Assembly: GCF_029840635.1 (NCBI RefSeq) | Contig: NZ_JAOCCU010000055.1 | Span: 1 to 40,306 of the forward strand | DNA: 40,306 nt | Source: Mitsuaria sp. GD03876 | Lineage (GTDB): Bacteria > Pseudomonadota > Gammaproteobacteria > Burkholderiales > Burkholderiaceae_C | Direction: 5' to 3' | Part shown: piece after piece, positions 16,641 through 24,993 of the stretch | Layout of the letters: every line of letters starts with the position of its first letter | Numbering within the stretch: the stretch's first letter is position 1 | Program-made: the position numbers and the translations under genes | Notes under the pieces: generated by a model | Told to the model about the DNA's origin: nothing | Seen by the model: the letters and a program-made list of their open reading frames with translations, nothing else | Database searches by the model: none

Positions 16641-16675
16641 GAACAGACTGCGGAGCCTTCCACTCCGGCCTGTTC
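16641..16675 (+). promoter_or_regulatory. Start-proximal RNA hairpin
   Basis: GAACAG...CTGTTC encloses CGGAG...CTCCG and ends directly at the ATG. The only Shine-Dalgarno-like GGAG (16652-16655) lies inside the inner stem, 20 bases from the ATG, so the structure could control translation. Confidence 0.4.
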
Positions 16676-18733
16676 ATGATGTCCGACCCCAAGTCCCTGG
16701 CACCGCGCAACCTCCCCCTCCAGCCCTCTCCAGGGGGGCATGAGGCGCCGCCGCCGACGGCCGCGCCCCCGCGCCGTCGCCGCGACGACGAACCCGAAGA
16801 CGAACCCGACGAGCCTCAACGCTCCCATTCCGACGCGTTGCTCGCCGCCAGCCTCGGCCTGCTCGGCATCGGGGGCGCGGGGGCGGTGTCGCTGCTCGGA
16901 GGCGGATCGGATGCCGCGCCCGCGGAGACCGATCGCGTGAAGCCGGAAGTGCGGCCCGAGCGTCCCGCGCCCGACGGCGCGAATCCGGAGCCACCCAAGC
17001 CCGATCGCCCTAAACCGGAGGTCCCCAAGCCGGACGACCCCAAGCCGGTGGATCCGACGCCGGAGACCCCCAAGCCGGACGATCCGAAGCCGGTGGATCC
17101 GCCACCGGTCGATCCCACGCCCGTCGACCCGAAACCACAGGATCCCAAGCCGCAGGACCCGAAGCCGGAGGACCCCAAGCCGGTCGATCCGAAGCCCGAC
17201 GACCCCAAGCCGGAGGATCCCAAACCGGAGGATCCCAAGCCCATCGATCCGACGCTCGGTCCCAAGCCGGGCCGCCTGAGCGCGTCGCTGGTCGCCGATA
17301 CCGGCGCGCAGGCCGACGACCGCGTCACCGCCCGCGCGGACGTGGCGATCCAGGGCCGCGAGCCGGGCGCCTCGGTCTGGTTCAGCCTGGACGGCGGCCA
17401 GCGATGGGACCCGATGGTCGGCGAGGCGCTGCTCGAATCCCACTTTGGCGCCGACGGCCGCAAGTCGCTGCTGCTCAAGCAGGTCGACGCCAAGGGTCAT
17501 GAGGGCGATATCAGCGACCCGCTGGTCTTCGACCTGGACCGCCAGGCGCCGGGCGCCTTGGGCTGGGCATTGCCGTCGGGCCGGCCGGCGCTGGGCCGGG
17601 ACGACGTGGTGGCGGTCTCGGGCGCGGAGCAAGGCGCATTGCTCGAGTACAGGCTCGCCGGCGGCCCCTGGGTGCCGTTCGAGGCCGGCAAGCTGACCGC
17701 CAGCGCGTTCGGCCAAAGCGGGACGCACGCGGTCGGGTTGAGGCAGACCGACCGCGCGGGCAACGTCGGCGCCGAGCGCCTGTTCGACATCCCCGCGGAC
17801 CTGGACCCACCGCCCATGCCCGAACTGCTGCTGCTGGGGCACGACGCGGTGCTCGATCTCTTCGGCAGGCCGACGACTCCCAGTGCGAACGTGTCCGTGG
17901 GCAAGCAGGAGGCCGGCGCCAAGTTGTTCTACTACCTCGACGCCGGCAGTTCGTGGGTGGAGTTCCAGGGCGCCTTCCTGCCGGGGTCGACCTTCGGCAC
18001 CGGCTTCCAGGAGAAGCACGTCAATCTGAGGGTGAAGCAGGTGGACGCCGCGGGCAACGCCAGCGCCATCGCGGAGCTGTACTTCAGGTTCGACAACTAC
18101 GCCAATGCGCTCACCTGCGAGATCCCGCTGAAGGGCAGGCCCGCGCTGGGGCTGAACGACAAGCTCCTGATCGGGAACATCGAGACGGGGTTCTCCGGTG
18201 TGCCGGGTTTCAAGGAGTTGGCCTACGCCGTCGATGGCGGCAACTGGCAACCGTTCACCGGCAACACGCTGGACGTCAAGACGCTGTTCCAGACGGACGG
18301 GACGCACCTGCTCCGGCTCAAGCAGACGGACCTGGTGGGCAACGTCAGCGAGGTGAGCCGCATCCAGGTGCCGGTCGATGTCACCCCGCCGAAGCCGGCC
18401 ACGCTGGCGCTGGTCAACGACGACGGCGCGAGCGCCACCGACCGCGTCACCACCGACGGCACGCTGCGGATCACCGGCGGCGAGGTCGGGGCGACCTTCC
18501 GGTTCCGGGTCAACGGCGGCACCTGGTTCGAGAACTGGAAGCTCGATCCGGGCCAGGATCGCGCCGACATCGCCGGCGGCTACTTCGCCCAGGTCACTCC
18601 GGCCGGGCTTCACAGCAGCCAGAAGTGGTACGGCGCCAAGCACGTGGAACTCCAGATCGTCGACGCGGCGGGCAACATCGGCGCGAGCGCGTTCCTGCCC
18701 TTCGAGCTGCTGCCGCCCGCGCCGGTGATCTGA
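16676..18733 (+). CDS. Membrane-anchored PKPxDP-rod protein with five Ig-like repeats
   Basis: A 685-residue protein (start ATG 16676 or 16679). Residues 1-53 are hydrophilic with RRRR at 33-36. A single Gly-rich hydrophobic segment (about 54-77) follows, which suggests an uncleaved membrane anchor. Residues about 106-198 are a proline rod with 15 PKP units, mostly PKPxDP. Then come five Ig-like repeats of about 95 residues (starting near 200, 296, 383, 480 and 576), each with a variant of DGGxW in the middle and DxxGN near the end, as in the tandem domains of type I-secreted adhesins. No C-terminal RTX or secretion signal is present. The rod plus anchor recalls TonB layout, with adhesin-like repeats on the far side (inference). 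It lies between the pnt operon and an orphan kinase. The function is unknown. Confidence 0.8.
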   Translation: MMSDPKSLAPRNLPLQPSPGGHEAPPPTAAPPRRRRDDEPEDEPDEPQRSHSDALLAASLGLLGIGGAGAVSLLGGGSDAAPAETDRVKPEVRPERPAPDGANPEPPKPDRPKPEVPKPDDPKPVDPTPETPKPDDPKPVDPPPVDPTPVDPKPQDPKPQDPKPEDPKPVDPKPDDPKPEDPKPEDPKPIDPTLGPKPGRLSASLVADTGAQADDRVTARADVAIQGREPGASVWFSLDGGQRWDPMVGEALLESHFGADGRKSLLLKQVDAKGHEGDISDPLVFDLDRQAPGALGWALPSGRPALGRDDVVAVSGAEQGALLEYRLAGGPWVPFEAGKLTASAFGQSGTHAVGLRQTDRAGNVGAERLFDIPADLDPPPMPELLLLGHDAVLDLFGRPTTPSANVSVGKQEAGAKLFYYLDAGSSWVEFQGAFLPGSTFGTGFQEKHVNLRVKQVDAAGNASAIAELYFRFDNYANALTCEIPLKGRPALGLNDKLLIGNIETGFSGVPGFKELAYAVDGGNWQPFTGNTLDVKTLFQTDGTHLLRLKQTDLVGNVSEVSRIQVPVDVTPPKPATLALVNDDGASATDRVTTDGTLRITGGEVGATFRFRVNGGTWFENWKLDPGQDRADIAGGYFAQVTPAGLHSSQKWYGAKHVELQIVDAAGNIGASAFLPFELLPPAPVI
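16991..17269 (+). repeat. PKPxDP-encoding repeat tract
   Basis: This segment encodes 15 PKP units, mostly PKPxDP with x being Asp, Val, Gln, Glu or Ile. Codons vary between copies (for example CCCAAGCCG, CCGAAACCA), so the repeat is kept at the protein level rather than being a recent DNA duplication. Confidence 0.85.
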
Positions 18734-18885
18734 GCGGCACCGCCCCCCTTGAACCGAGCGTTGCCGGGCGCCGGACCATCCCCTAGCATCGTCGGCGGCC
18801 GGGCCTGACGGCTTCCCGGCGGCGCCTCCCCCGGGCCGGGCGCCCGCCGCGGTCGGCGCGCGCTCCGCGCCAGGGGAGCGTCGAC

Positions 18886-20847
18886 GTGACGGTGTTCATG
18901 CGATCGATCGAGGACCGTGTCGTCCTGCCGGGGGCCTCCCTGCGGTGGATGGCGCTGTTGATCGCCCTGCCCTTGCTGCTGCTCGGCGCGGTACACCTGT
19001 TCTCGTTGCAGTACGGCACCTCGCTGCCGCCGCGGGTCCAGCGCCTGGCGCAGGCGAACCTGCTGCCCGGCGCCGTCGCGCCGCCGGCGACGGCCGCCTC
19101 CACGCCGGCCGGCGTGCCGGTCGTCCTGCCGGTGCAGATCCGCGACACCGACATGCCGGGCCCCTTGTGGTTCACCGTGGACTTCCGCCTGGAAGCCGCC
19201 GCCGACGTGCCCTATTGGCTGATCGTCCAGCACCGGCCGGCGGCGGCCATCTACCTGGATGGCCAGTTGATCGCCAACTCCGGTCCCGGCGGCGGGTATG
19301 CGGCCGAGGACGAAGGCGACCTCGCCGAACGCGGCCTGCTGCTGGCCGGCCGCCGGCTGCAGGTGAGCATCCCGCCGTCGCTGCTGCAGGCCGGCGATCA
19401 CCGCCTCAGCCTGCGCCTGGCGCGGCCGGGCTTCGAGGGTGCGGGCCTGTCCGCGCCCCTGCTCGGCCCCGCGGCGCAGATCCGCGCGCTGCAGGAGGGG
19501 CGGCGCTTCTGGCAGGTCCTGCGCGTGACCACCGCGCTGGCCGGGCTGGTGATCGGCGCCTTCATGCTGATGGTCTGGCTGGCGCTGCGCCAGGAATGGC
19601 TGTATGGCGTGACCGGCCTGTTCTGCGTCTGCACCGCGCTGCTGCTGTCGCCCTACCTGCTCAACGGCGCGCTGTTCCCGGCGCCCTGGTGGCGGGTCAC
19701 GCTGGACCTGGCCGACGTGCTGTCCAAGGCGCTGCTGCTGTTCCTGGTCGCGCGGCTGTCGGGGCTGCGGGCGCGCTGGCCCGAGAAGATGGCGGCCGCC
19801 TACCTCGGCATGGCGGTCGTGATCGACGGCGCCGCGGCCGTCCTCGGCTGGAGCTGGACCGACTTCCGCCATCCCTGGCCCTGGTGGGCGCTCGGCAGCC
19901 GGGCGGTGGTGCTGGGCCTGGCCGCGGTGCTGGCCGTGCGCGCGGCGCTGGCCACGCGCCGCCGCGCCCACCTGGTCGGCGCCTGCGCGGTGGCGCTGTC
20001 GGGCTGGGTCTGGCTCTACGTGAGCTGGTTCGCGCTGGTCGTGTCGCAGCAGATGAGCGTCGTGGACATCAACGTGATCGGCCACGCAGTGCTGATCGCC
20101 ATGGCCGGCGTGGCGCTGCAGCGGCGCTTCGTCGGCTCGCTGCGCGACCAGGCGATGGCGCGCGTGCGGCTGCAGCAGGCGCTGGACCAGCGCACCCTCG
20201 AACTCCAGGACCGCTGGGAGGACCTGCAGGACAGCGAGCGCCAGCGCACCGCCGCGCAGGAGCGCGAGCGGCTGCTGCAGGAGATGCACGACGGCCTGGG
20301 CTCGCAGCTGGTCACCGCGCGGCTGTGCGCGGAGCGCGGCGTGCCGTCGTCCTCGCTGGTCGGGCTGCTGGACGACTGCATCCGCGAGATGCGGCTCACC
20401 GTGGACGCGCTCGCGGTCACCGACGGCGACCTGACGCTGCTGCTGGCCAACCTGCGCCACCGCATGGGGCCCCGGCTGCAGGACGCGGGCCTGGACCTGG
20501 ACTGGCAGCTGTCGGACGTGCCGTTGCTGCCGACGCTGCGCGGCACCGGCGGCCGCGAGCTGATCCGCATCGTGCAGGAGGCGCTCAGCAACGTCATCCA
20601 CCACGCCGGCGCGACGCGGGTCCGCTTCGCGACGCGGGTGGACGAGGCGCGGGGCCAGGTCTTGCTGTCGATCGTGGACAACGGCCGCGGCCTGTCGGCG
20701 GACCTGCGCCAGGGCAATGGCCTGCGCGGCATGCGCCGCCGCGCCGAGCGCATCCGCGCCGACATCGAATGGCGCGCGCCCGAGGACGCGCCGCTGCCCG
20801 GCGGCACCGAGCTGCTGCTGCGGCTGCCGCTGCGCGCGCCCGGCTGA
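18886..20847 (+). CDS. Orphan sensor histidine kinase with 7TM-DISM-like sensor
   Basis: A 653-residue membrane kinase. A first helix (about 21-43) is followed by an extracytoplasmic beta-rich domain (about 45-205, with WFTVDFRLEAAADVPYWLIV and AIYLDGQLIANSG, similar to DISM extracellular domains). Then come about seven membrane helices (about 208-420), a coiled coil (about 425-462), a HisKA_3-like segment with His468 (LLQEMHDGLGSQLVTARL), and HATPase_c with Asn569 (QEALSNVIHHAGATRV) and DNGRG from 598. The GTG at 18886 is chosen for GGGGAG seven bases upstream; ATG at 18898 is an alternative. No response regulator is adjacent: upstream is the Ig-repeat gene (152 bases away), downstream is fadD. 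DISM domains in other proteins bind carbohydrates or similar ligands; the ligand here is unknown. Confidence 0.9.
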   Translation: MTVFMRSIEDRVVLPGASLRWMALLIALPLLLLGAVHLFSLQYGTSLPPRVQRLAQANLLPGAVAPPATAASTPAGVPVVLPVQIRDTDMPGPLWFTVDFRLEAAADVPYWLIVQHRPAAAIYLDGQLIANSGPGGGYAAEDEGDLAERGLLLAGRRLQVSIPPSLLQAGDHRLSLRLARPGFEGAGLSAPLLGPAAQIRALQEGRRFWQVLRVTTALAGLVIGAFMLMVWLALRQEWLYGVTGLFCVCTALLLSPYLLNGALFPAPWWRVTLDLADVLSKALLLFLVARLSGLRARWPEKMAAAYLGMAVVIDGAAAVLGWSWTDFRHPWPWWALGSRAVVLGLAAVLAVRAALATRRRAHLVGACAVALSGWVWLYVSWFALVVSQQMSVVDINVIGHAVLIAMAGVALQRRFVGSLRDQAMARVRLQQALDQRTLELQDRWEDLQDSERQRTAAQERERLLQEMHDGLGSQLVTARLCAERGVPSSSLVGLLDDCIREMRLTVDALAVTDGDLTLLLANLRHRMGPRLQDAGLDLDWQLSDVPLLPTLRGTGGRELIRIVQEALSNVIHHAGATRVRFATRVDEARGQVLLSIVDNGRGLSADLRQGNGLRGMRRRAERIRADIEWRAPEDAPLPGGTELLLRLPLRAPG

Positions 20848-21005
20848 ACGTGCGCCACCGCACGCAGCGACCCGATCGCGTCGCATTCGGGCCCTTCCCG
20901 GCCTGTTCTGGAGTCATCTCTCCACTTTGTGCGCTCTATCGAATCCCCTGATGGGGGGCGCATGGCGATCAGCGAGAATCCGCGCCGTACCTTGGAGACA
21001 GAACA

Positions 21006-22679
21006 ATGGAGAAGAACTGGCTGAAGCACTATCCGGCGGGGGTGCCCGCCGCGATCGATGCGGATGTCTATCCCTCGCTGGTCGAGCTGATGGAAGCGGC
21101 GTTCAAGCAGTTTCCGGAGCGGGCCGCCTACAAGATGCTGGGCCGCTCGATCAGCTTCGCGCAGATCGACGAGGCCTCGCGCGCGATGGCCGCGTACCTG
21201 CAGGGCCTGGGGCTGGAGAAGGGCGATCGCGTCGCGATCATGATGCCCAACGTCCCCCAATATCCGGTGGCGGTGGCCGCGGTGCTGCGCGCGGGCTATG
21301 TCGTGGTCAACGTGAACCCGCTGTACACGCCGCGCGAGCTCGAGCACCAGCTCAAGGACGCCGGCGCCAAGGCGATCGTCATCATCGAGAACTTCGCCGC
21401 CACGCTGCAGCAGGTGCTGGCGCATGTGCCGACCAAGCACATCGTGCTGGCCTCGATGGGCGACATGCTGGGCTTCGCCAAGGGCATGGTCGTCAACTAC
21501 GTGGTGCGCAAGATCAAGAAGCTGGTGCCGGCCTTCGAGCTGCCGTCGGCGGTGCGCTTCAACGACGCGCTGGCCCAGGGCCGCGGCCGGACGTACCAGC
21601 GGCCGGCGGTCGGCCCCAACGACATCGCGGTGCTGCAGTACACCGGCGGCACGACCGGCGTCTCCAAGGGCGCGGTGCTGCTGCATCGCCACCTGGTGGC
21701 CAACACGCTGCAGTGCGAGGCCTGGTACCAGCCCGCGCTGAAGAAGAAACCCGCCGACGAGCAGCTGATGAGCGTCTGCGCGCTGCCGCTGTATCACATC
21801 TTCGGTTTCACGACCAACCTGATGCTGTCGATGCGGGTGGGCGGCTGCAACGTGCTGATCCCCAATCCGCGCGACCTGCCGGCGGTGTTCAAGGAGCTCA
21901 GCCACCACAAGATCCACAGCTTCCCGGCGGTCAACACGCTCTTCATGGCGATGGCCAACCACGCGCAGTTCAACACCGTGGACTGGAGCGGGCTGGTGAT
22001 CTCGGTCGGCGGCGGCATGGCGGTGCAGCAGGCCACGGCGCGGCTGTGGCTGGAGAAGACCGGCTGCCCGATCGTCGAAGGCTACGGCCTGTCCGAGACC
22101 TCGCCGGTGGCGTGCTGCAACCCGACGGACAGCACCGCCTACACCGGCTCGATCGGCCTGCCGCTGCCCGGCACCGAGGTCGTGCTGCTAGACGACGACG
22201 GCCGCGAGGTGCCCCCCGGCACCGCCGGCGAGATCGCGATCCGCGGCCCGCAGGTGATGGCCGGCTACTGGCAGCGGCCGGACGAGACCGCCAAGGTCAT
22301 GACCGCCGACGGCTTCTTCCGCACCGGCGACGTCGGCACGGTGGACGAGCGCGGCTTCTTCCGCATCGTGGACCGCAAGAAGGACATGATCCTGGTCAGC
22401 GGCTTCAACGTGTATCCGAACGAGATCGAGGATGTGCTGACGCAGATGCCGGGCGTGCTGGAGTGCGCCGCGGTCGGCGTGCCCGACGAGAAGGCCGGCG
22501 AGACGGTGAAGGTCGTGATCGTGCGCCGCAACCCGGCGCTGACCGAGGCCGACGTGAAGGCCTTCTGCGAGGCCAACCTGACCGGCTACAAGCGCCCGCG
22601 GATCATCGAGTTCCGCACCGAGCTCCCGAAAACGCCGGTGGGCAAGGTGTTGCGGCGTGAACTGCGAGACAAAAAGTAG
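21006..22679 (+). CDS. fadD: Long-chain fatty acid--CoA ligase FadD
   Basis: A 557-residue acyl-adenylate-forming enzyme that activates fatty acids to acyl-CoA for beta-oxidation. The ATP-binding signature YTGGTTGVSKGA starts at residue 212. Other motifs are LPLYHIFGFT, EGYGLSETSPV, GEIAIRGPQVMAGYW, FRTGDVG, DRKKDMILVSGFNVYPNEIE, and the catalytic Lys547 in KTPVGKVLRREL. The length and N-terminus (MEKNWLKHYPAGVPAAID) match proteobacterial FadD. The start has GGAG eight bases upstream. The gene opens a plus-strand run of four genes ending with rsmE; spacing (86, 45 and 3 bases) allows a single transcript. The 158-base upstream region shows no promoter I would name. Confidence 0.95.
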   Translation: MEKNWLKHYPAGVPAAIDADVYPSLVELMEAAFKQFPERAAYKMLGRSISFAQIDEASRAMAAYLQGLGLEKGDRVAIMMPNVPQYPVAVAAVLRAGYVVVNVNPLYTPRELEHQLKDAGAKAIVIIENFAATLQQVLAHVPTKHIVLASMGDMLGFAKGMVVNYVVRKIKKLVPAFELPSAVRFNDALAQGRGRTYQRPAVGPNDIAVLQYTGGTTGVSKGAVLLHRHLVANTLQCEAWYQPALKKKPADEQLMSVCALPLYHIFGFTTNLMLSMRVGGCNVLIPNPRDLPAVFKELSHHKIHSFPAVNTLFMAMANHAQFNTVDWSGLVISVGGGMAVQQATARLWLEKTGCPIVEGYGLSETSPVACCNPTDSTAYTGSIGLPLPGTEVVLLDDDGREVPPGTAGEIAIRGPQVMAGYWQRPDETAKVMTADGFFRTGDVGTVDERGFFRIVDRKKDMILVSGFNVYPNEIEDVLTQMPGVLECAAVGVPDEKAGETVKVVIVRRNPALTEADVKAFCEANLTGYKRPRIIEFRTELPKTPVGKVLRRELRDKK

Positions 22680-22744
22680 CAATCGAACGCCCATTCACGG
22701 GAATGCACGCGGGCGAAAACCGCCCCTGACGGCCTAAAGTTCGC

Positions 22745-22758
22745 CCTCCTGGAGGAGG
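22745..22758 (+). promoter_or_regulatory. Hairpin covering the ribosome binding site of the 22766 gene
   Basis: CCTCC pairs with the second half of the strong site GGAGGAGG through a 4-base loop (TGGA). The start codon is GTG, seven bases further. A very strong site combined with self-pairing suggests tuned translation. Confidence 0.35.
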
Positions 22759-22765
22759 CAAGGCC

Positions 22766-23317
22766 GTGCTCGAAGATCGTTACGAGAAAACAGAGGCCGG
22801 GAGGGCGGAAATCAAGTCGCGCGCGCTGGTGCAGGCGCGCGTGGCCCGCAACCTGTTGCTGGTGATCGACGCCGGCAAGACCGGCGGGGAATGGCTGGGG
22901 CTGGTGCAAGGCGCCGTGCCGGCCGATCTGGAACTGCTGCTGCAGCATCAACTGGTGAAGGTCACCGCCGGCGCGCCCTTGTCGCGGCCGATGGCCGGGG
23001 CGCCGGCCTCGGTGCCGATGGCCTCGAGCAGCGGCCCGTCGTCGCGGATGAGCGGGGCCTCGGCCTCGAAGCCGGCGCCGTCGCGGCTGGCCGGGGCGCC
23101 GACGTCGTCGCTGGACTATTCGCAGCTGTACGCGGCGCTGAGCACCTTCGCCAAGCAGCAGGGGCTGCTCAAGGGCTACAAGCTGGCGCTCGAGGTCGAG
23201 CAATGCGCCGACATGGCGGCGCTGCAGACGCTGGCGCTGGACATCGTCGACCGCGTGCGCGCCAGCAAGGGCGACGCCGCGGCGCACGAACTGCGTGCGA
23301 CACTGGGTTTCAACTGA
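22766..23317 (+). CDS. Conserved protein of unknown function with two segments and a linker
   Basis: A 183-residue cytoplasmic protein (no signal or membrane helix). The N-terminal part (1-68, with RALVQARVARNLLLVIDAGK and LVQGAVPADLELLLQHQLVK) looks like a small folded helical region. Residues about 70-115 are a low-complexity Ala/Ser/Pro/Gly/Met linker. The C-terminal part (about 116-183, with LDYSQLYAALSTFAKQQGLL and LQTLALDIVDRVRASKG) is helical. The N-terminal segment resembles a winged-helix-like region in unknown proteins of Burkholderiales, but I cannot name the family. The GTG start is fixed by the very strong GGAGGAGG seven bases upstream. It lies between fadD and an FMN reductase gene in one likely operon. 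Confidence 0.75.
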   Translation: MLEDRYEKTEAGRAEIKSRALVQARVARNLLLVIDAGKTGGEWLGLVQGAVPADLELLLQHQLVKVTAGAPLSRPMAGAPASVPMASSSGPSSRMSGASASKPAPSRLAGAPTSSLDYSQLYAALSTFAKQQGLLKGYKLALEVEQCADMAALQTLALDIVDRVRASKGDAAAHELRATLGFN

Positions 23318-23362
23318 ACCCGGCCGCCGACGAGGCGGTCTTCCATTGTTGGGAGTGTCCTC

Positions 23363-23920
23363 ATGTCCACGTCCTATCGCGTCGCGGTGCTGGTCGGCAG
23401 CCTGCGCAAGGCCTCGTTCAACCGCAAGCTGGCGCTCGCGCTGGCGAAGCTGGCCCCGGCCGAGCTGAAACTGGAGATCGTCGAGATCGGCCAGCTGCCT
23501 TTCTATAACGAGGACGACGCGGCCGAGCCGCCGGCGGCCTGGGTCGAGTTCCGCAACACGATCAAGGGCGCCGACGCGGTGCTGTTCGTGAGCCCCGAGT
23601 ACAACCGCTCGATCCCCGGCGTGCTGAAGAACGCGCTGGACGTGGGTTCGCGGCCGTACGGGCACAACGCCTTCGACGGCAAGCCCTCGGCGGTGATCAC
23701 GCTGTCGCCGGGCGCGCTGGGCGGCTTCGGCGCCCATCACCACCTGCGCCAGGTGCTGGCCTGCCTGAACGCGCCGCTGCTGCCGTCGCCGGAGGTCTAC
23801 CTGGGCGGCGCGGCCGAGATGTTCACCGCCGACGGCGACATCGCCAAGCCGGAGACCGAGGCCTTCCTGCGCAAGGTGATGACGGCCTTCGCGGGCTGGG
23901 TGCAGACGCTCAAGGGGTGA
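23363..23920 (+). CDS. NADPH-dependent FMN reductase
   Basis: A 185-residue flavodoxin-like enzyme of the NADPH-dependent FMN reductase family (ChrR/YieF/azoreductase group), which reduces quinones, chromate or azo dyes with NAD(P)H. The FMN phosphate loop is GSLRKASFN (12-20) and the isoalloxazine loop is PEYNRSIPGVLKNALD (from 78); SPGALGGFGAHHHLRQVL is the third typical block. GGGAG seven bases before the ATG supports the start. It is followed by rsmE after three bases, so the two are coupled. The physiological substrate is not evident; a quinone reductase role against oxidative stress is the usual one for this family. Confidence 0.93.
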   Translation: MSTSYRVAVLVGSLRKASFNRKLALALAKLAPAELKLEIVEIGQLPFYNEDDAAEPPAAWVEFRNTIKGADAVLFVSPEYNRSIPGVLKNALDVGSRPYGHNAFDGKPSAVITLSPGALGGFGAHHHLRQVLACLNAPLLPSPEVYLGGAAEMFTADGDIAKPETEAFLRKVMTAFAGWVQTLKG

Positions 23921-23923
23921 GGC

Positions 23924-24667
23924 TTGGCGGCACGGTTGTTTGTCGAGCAGCCGCTGGCGGCGGCGGGGCTCGAGGCTGAACTGGCGCTGCCGCCCGGCGC
24001 GGCGCGTCACGTGCAGGTGCTGCGGCTGCAGCCCGGGGACGAGGTCACGCTGTTCGACGGCAGCGGCGACGAGTGGACCGCGGCGGTCACGGCGATGGGA
24101 CGCAGCGAGGTGCGCGTCGCGTTGAAGGCTCGCCAGCCGGTCGATCGCGAGTTGCGGCGGGCGGTGACGCTGGCGGTCGTGATGCCGGCGAACGACCGGA
24201 TGGACGGCATCGTCGAGAAGGCCTGCGAGCTGGGCGCAGCGGGGATCCAGCCGCTGATGAGCGAGCGCTCGGTGCTGCGGCTGACCGGCGACCGGGCGGA
24301 AAAGAAGCGGGCGCACTGGCAGGGCGTGGCGATCGCGGCGGCGGAGCAATGCGGGCGGTCGAAGCCGCTGCAGGTCGCGGCGGTGAAGACGCTGGCGCAG
24401 TGGCTGGCCGAGTTGCCCGCCGATGCCGACGAGCAGCGCTGGCTGCTGAGCCCGGTGGCGGCGCAACCGCTGCCGGCGCTGACGTCGTTGGCGAACGACG
24501 CGGGACGCGTCGTGGTCCTGAGCGGCCCCGAAGGCGGCCTCAGCGAGGCCGAGGAGCAATCCGCCCGGTCACGCGGCTTCAGCGCCGCGAAGCTGGGTCC
24601 GCGGATCCTGCGGGCGGATACGGCGCCGTTGGCTGTCCTTGGATGGCTGGCACTGAGCGAGGCCTAG
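23924..24667 (+). CDS. rsmE: 16S rRNA (uracil-1498-N3)-methyltransferase RsmE
   Basis: A 247-residue SPOUT-class methyltransferase that methylates U1498 of 16S rRNA. An N-terminal PUA-like domain (1-70, RHVQVLRLQPGDEVTLFDG) precedes the SPOUT domain with EKACELGAAGIQPL, EQCGR (141-145), SGPEGGLSEAE (from 200) and the knot segment LGPRILRADTA (224-234). The start is a rare TTG at 23924, chosen because the resulting N-terminus MAARLFVEQPL matches the family and AGGGG lies a few bases upstream, overlapping the previous stop. It ends 11 bases from the stop of the convergent toxin gene. Confidence 0.95.
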   Translation: MAARLFVEQPLAAAGLEAELALPPGAARHVQVLRLQPGDEVTLFDGSGDEWTAAVTAMGRSEVRVALKARQPVDRELRRAVTLAVVMPANDRMDGIVEKACELGAAGIQPLMSERSVLRLTGDRAEKKRAHWQGVAIAAAEQCGRSKPLQVAAVKTLAQWLAELPADADEQRWLLSPVAAQPLPALTSLANDAGRVVVLSGPEGGLSEAEEQSARSRGFSAAKLGPRILRADTAPLAVLGWLALSEA

Positions 24668-24678
24668 TCGTCGAATCA

Positions 24679-24993
24679 TCACTTGCCTTTCAATCGATTC
24701 CAGGCGGCCAGCAGCGGGGTGTGATCGCGCGACATGTGCATCACATGCGTGACTTCGATGGCCCCGCCAAGGACGCGATAGAAGATGCGGTAGTTCCCGT
24801 GCGTACGGCGACGGAAACCACTTCGCTCGAAACCCTGCAACACCGGATACGACTCGCCCACGCGACCAAGGGCAATGATCTTCTCCCGCAACTCCCGGAG
24901 GAAGGAGTCCGCGCGTCGTCGGTTGCTTGTCGCGATGTACTGGTGTATCGACCGCACGTCCGCCCAGGCCTCCGGGTGGAGGCTGACCTTCAT
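24679..24993 (-). CDS. ParE/RelE-family toxin
   Basis: A 104-residue protein of the ParE branch of the RelE/ParE superfamily, with HPEAWADVRSIHQYIA at the N-terminus, GESYPVLQGF in the middle, and RTHGNYRIFYRV plus HVMHMSRDH at the end. ParE toxins usually act on DNA gyrase; RelE-type relatives cleave mRNA. The typical RelE catalytic residues are not obvious, which favours ParE. Its ATG overlaps the stop of the upstream antitoxin gene by four bases (ATGA), the normal toxin-antitoxin arrangement. GC content looks lower than in the neighbours, consistent with acquisition by transfer. Confidence 0.88.
   Translation of the reverse strand: MKVSLHPEAWADVRSIHQYIATSNRRRADSFLRELREKIIALGRVGESYPVLQGFERSGFRRRTHGNYRIFYRVLGGAIEVTHVMHMSRDHTPLLAAWNRLKGK

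Noticed and set aside
16991-17269. A possible CRISPR-like or satellite array at the PKP repeats
   Set aside because: There is no regular spacer-repeat pattern; the repeat is at the protein level within a coding sequence and varies in codon use.
14681-18643. A 1320-codon minus-strand open frame antisense to pntAB, pntB and the Ig-repeat gene
   Set aside because: No recognisable protein features; the plus strand carries well-conserved transhydrogenase sequences. The frame is kept open by GC bias.
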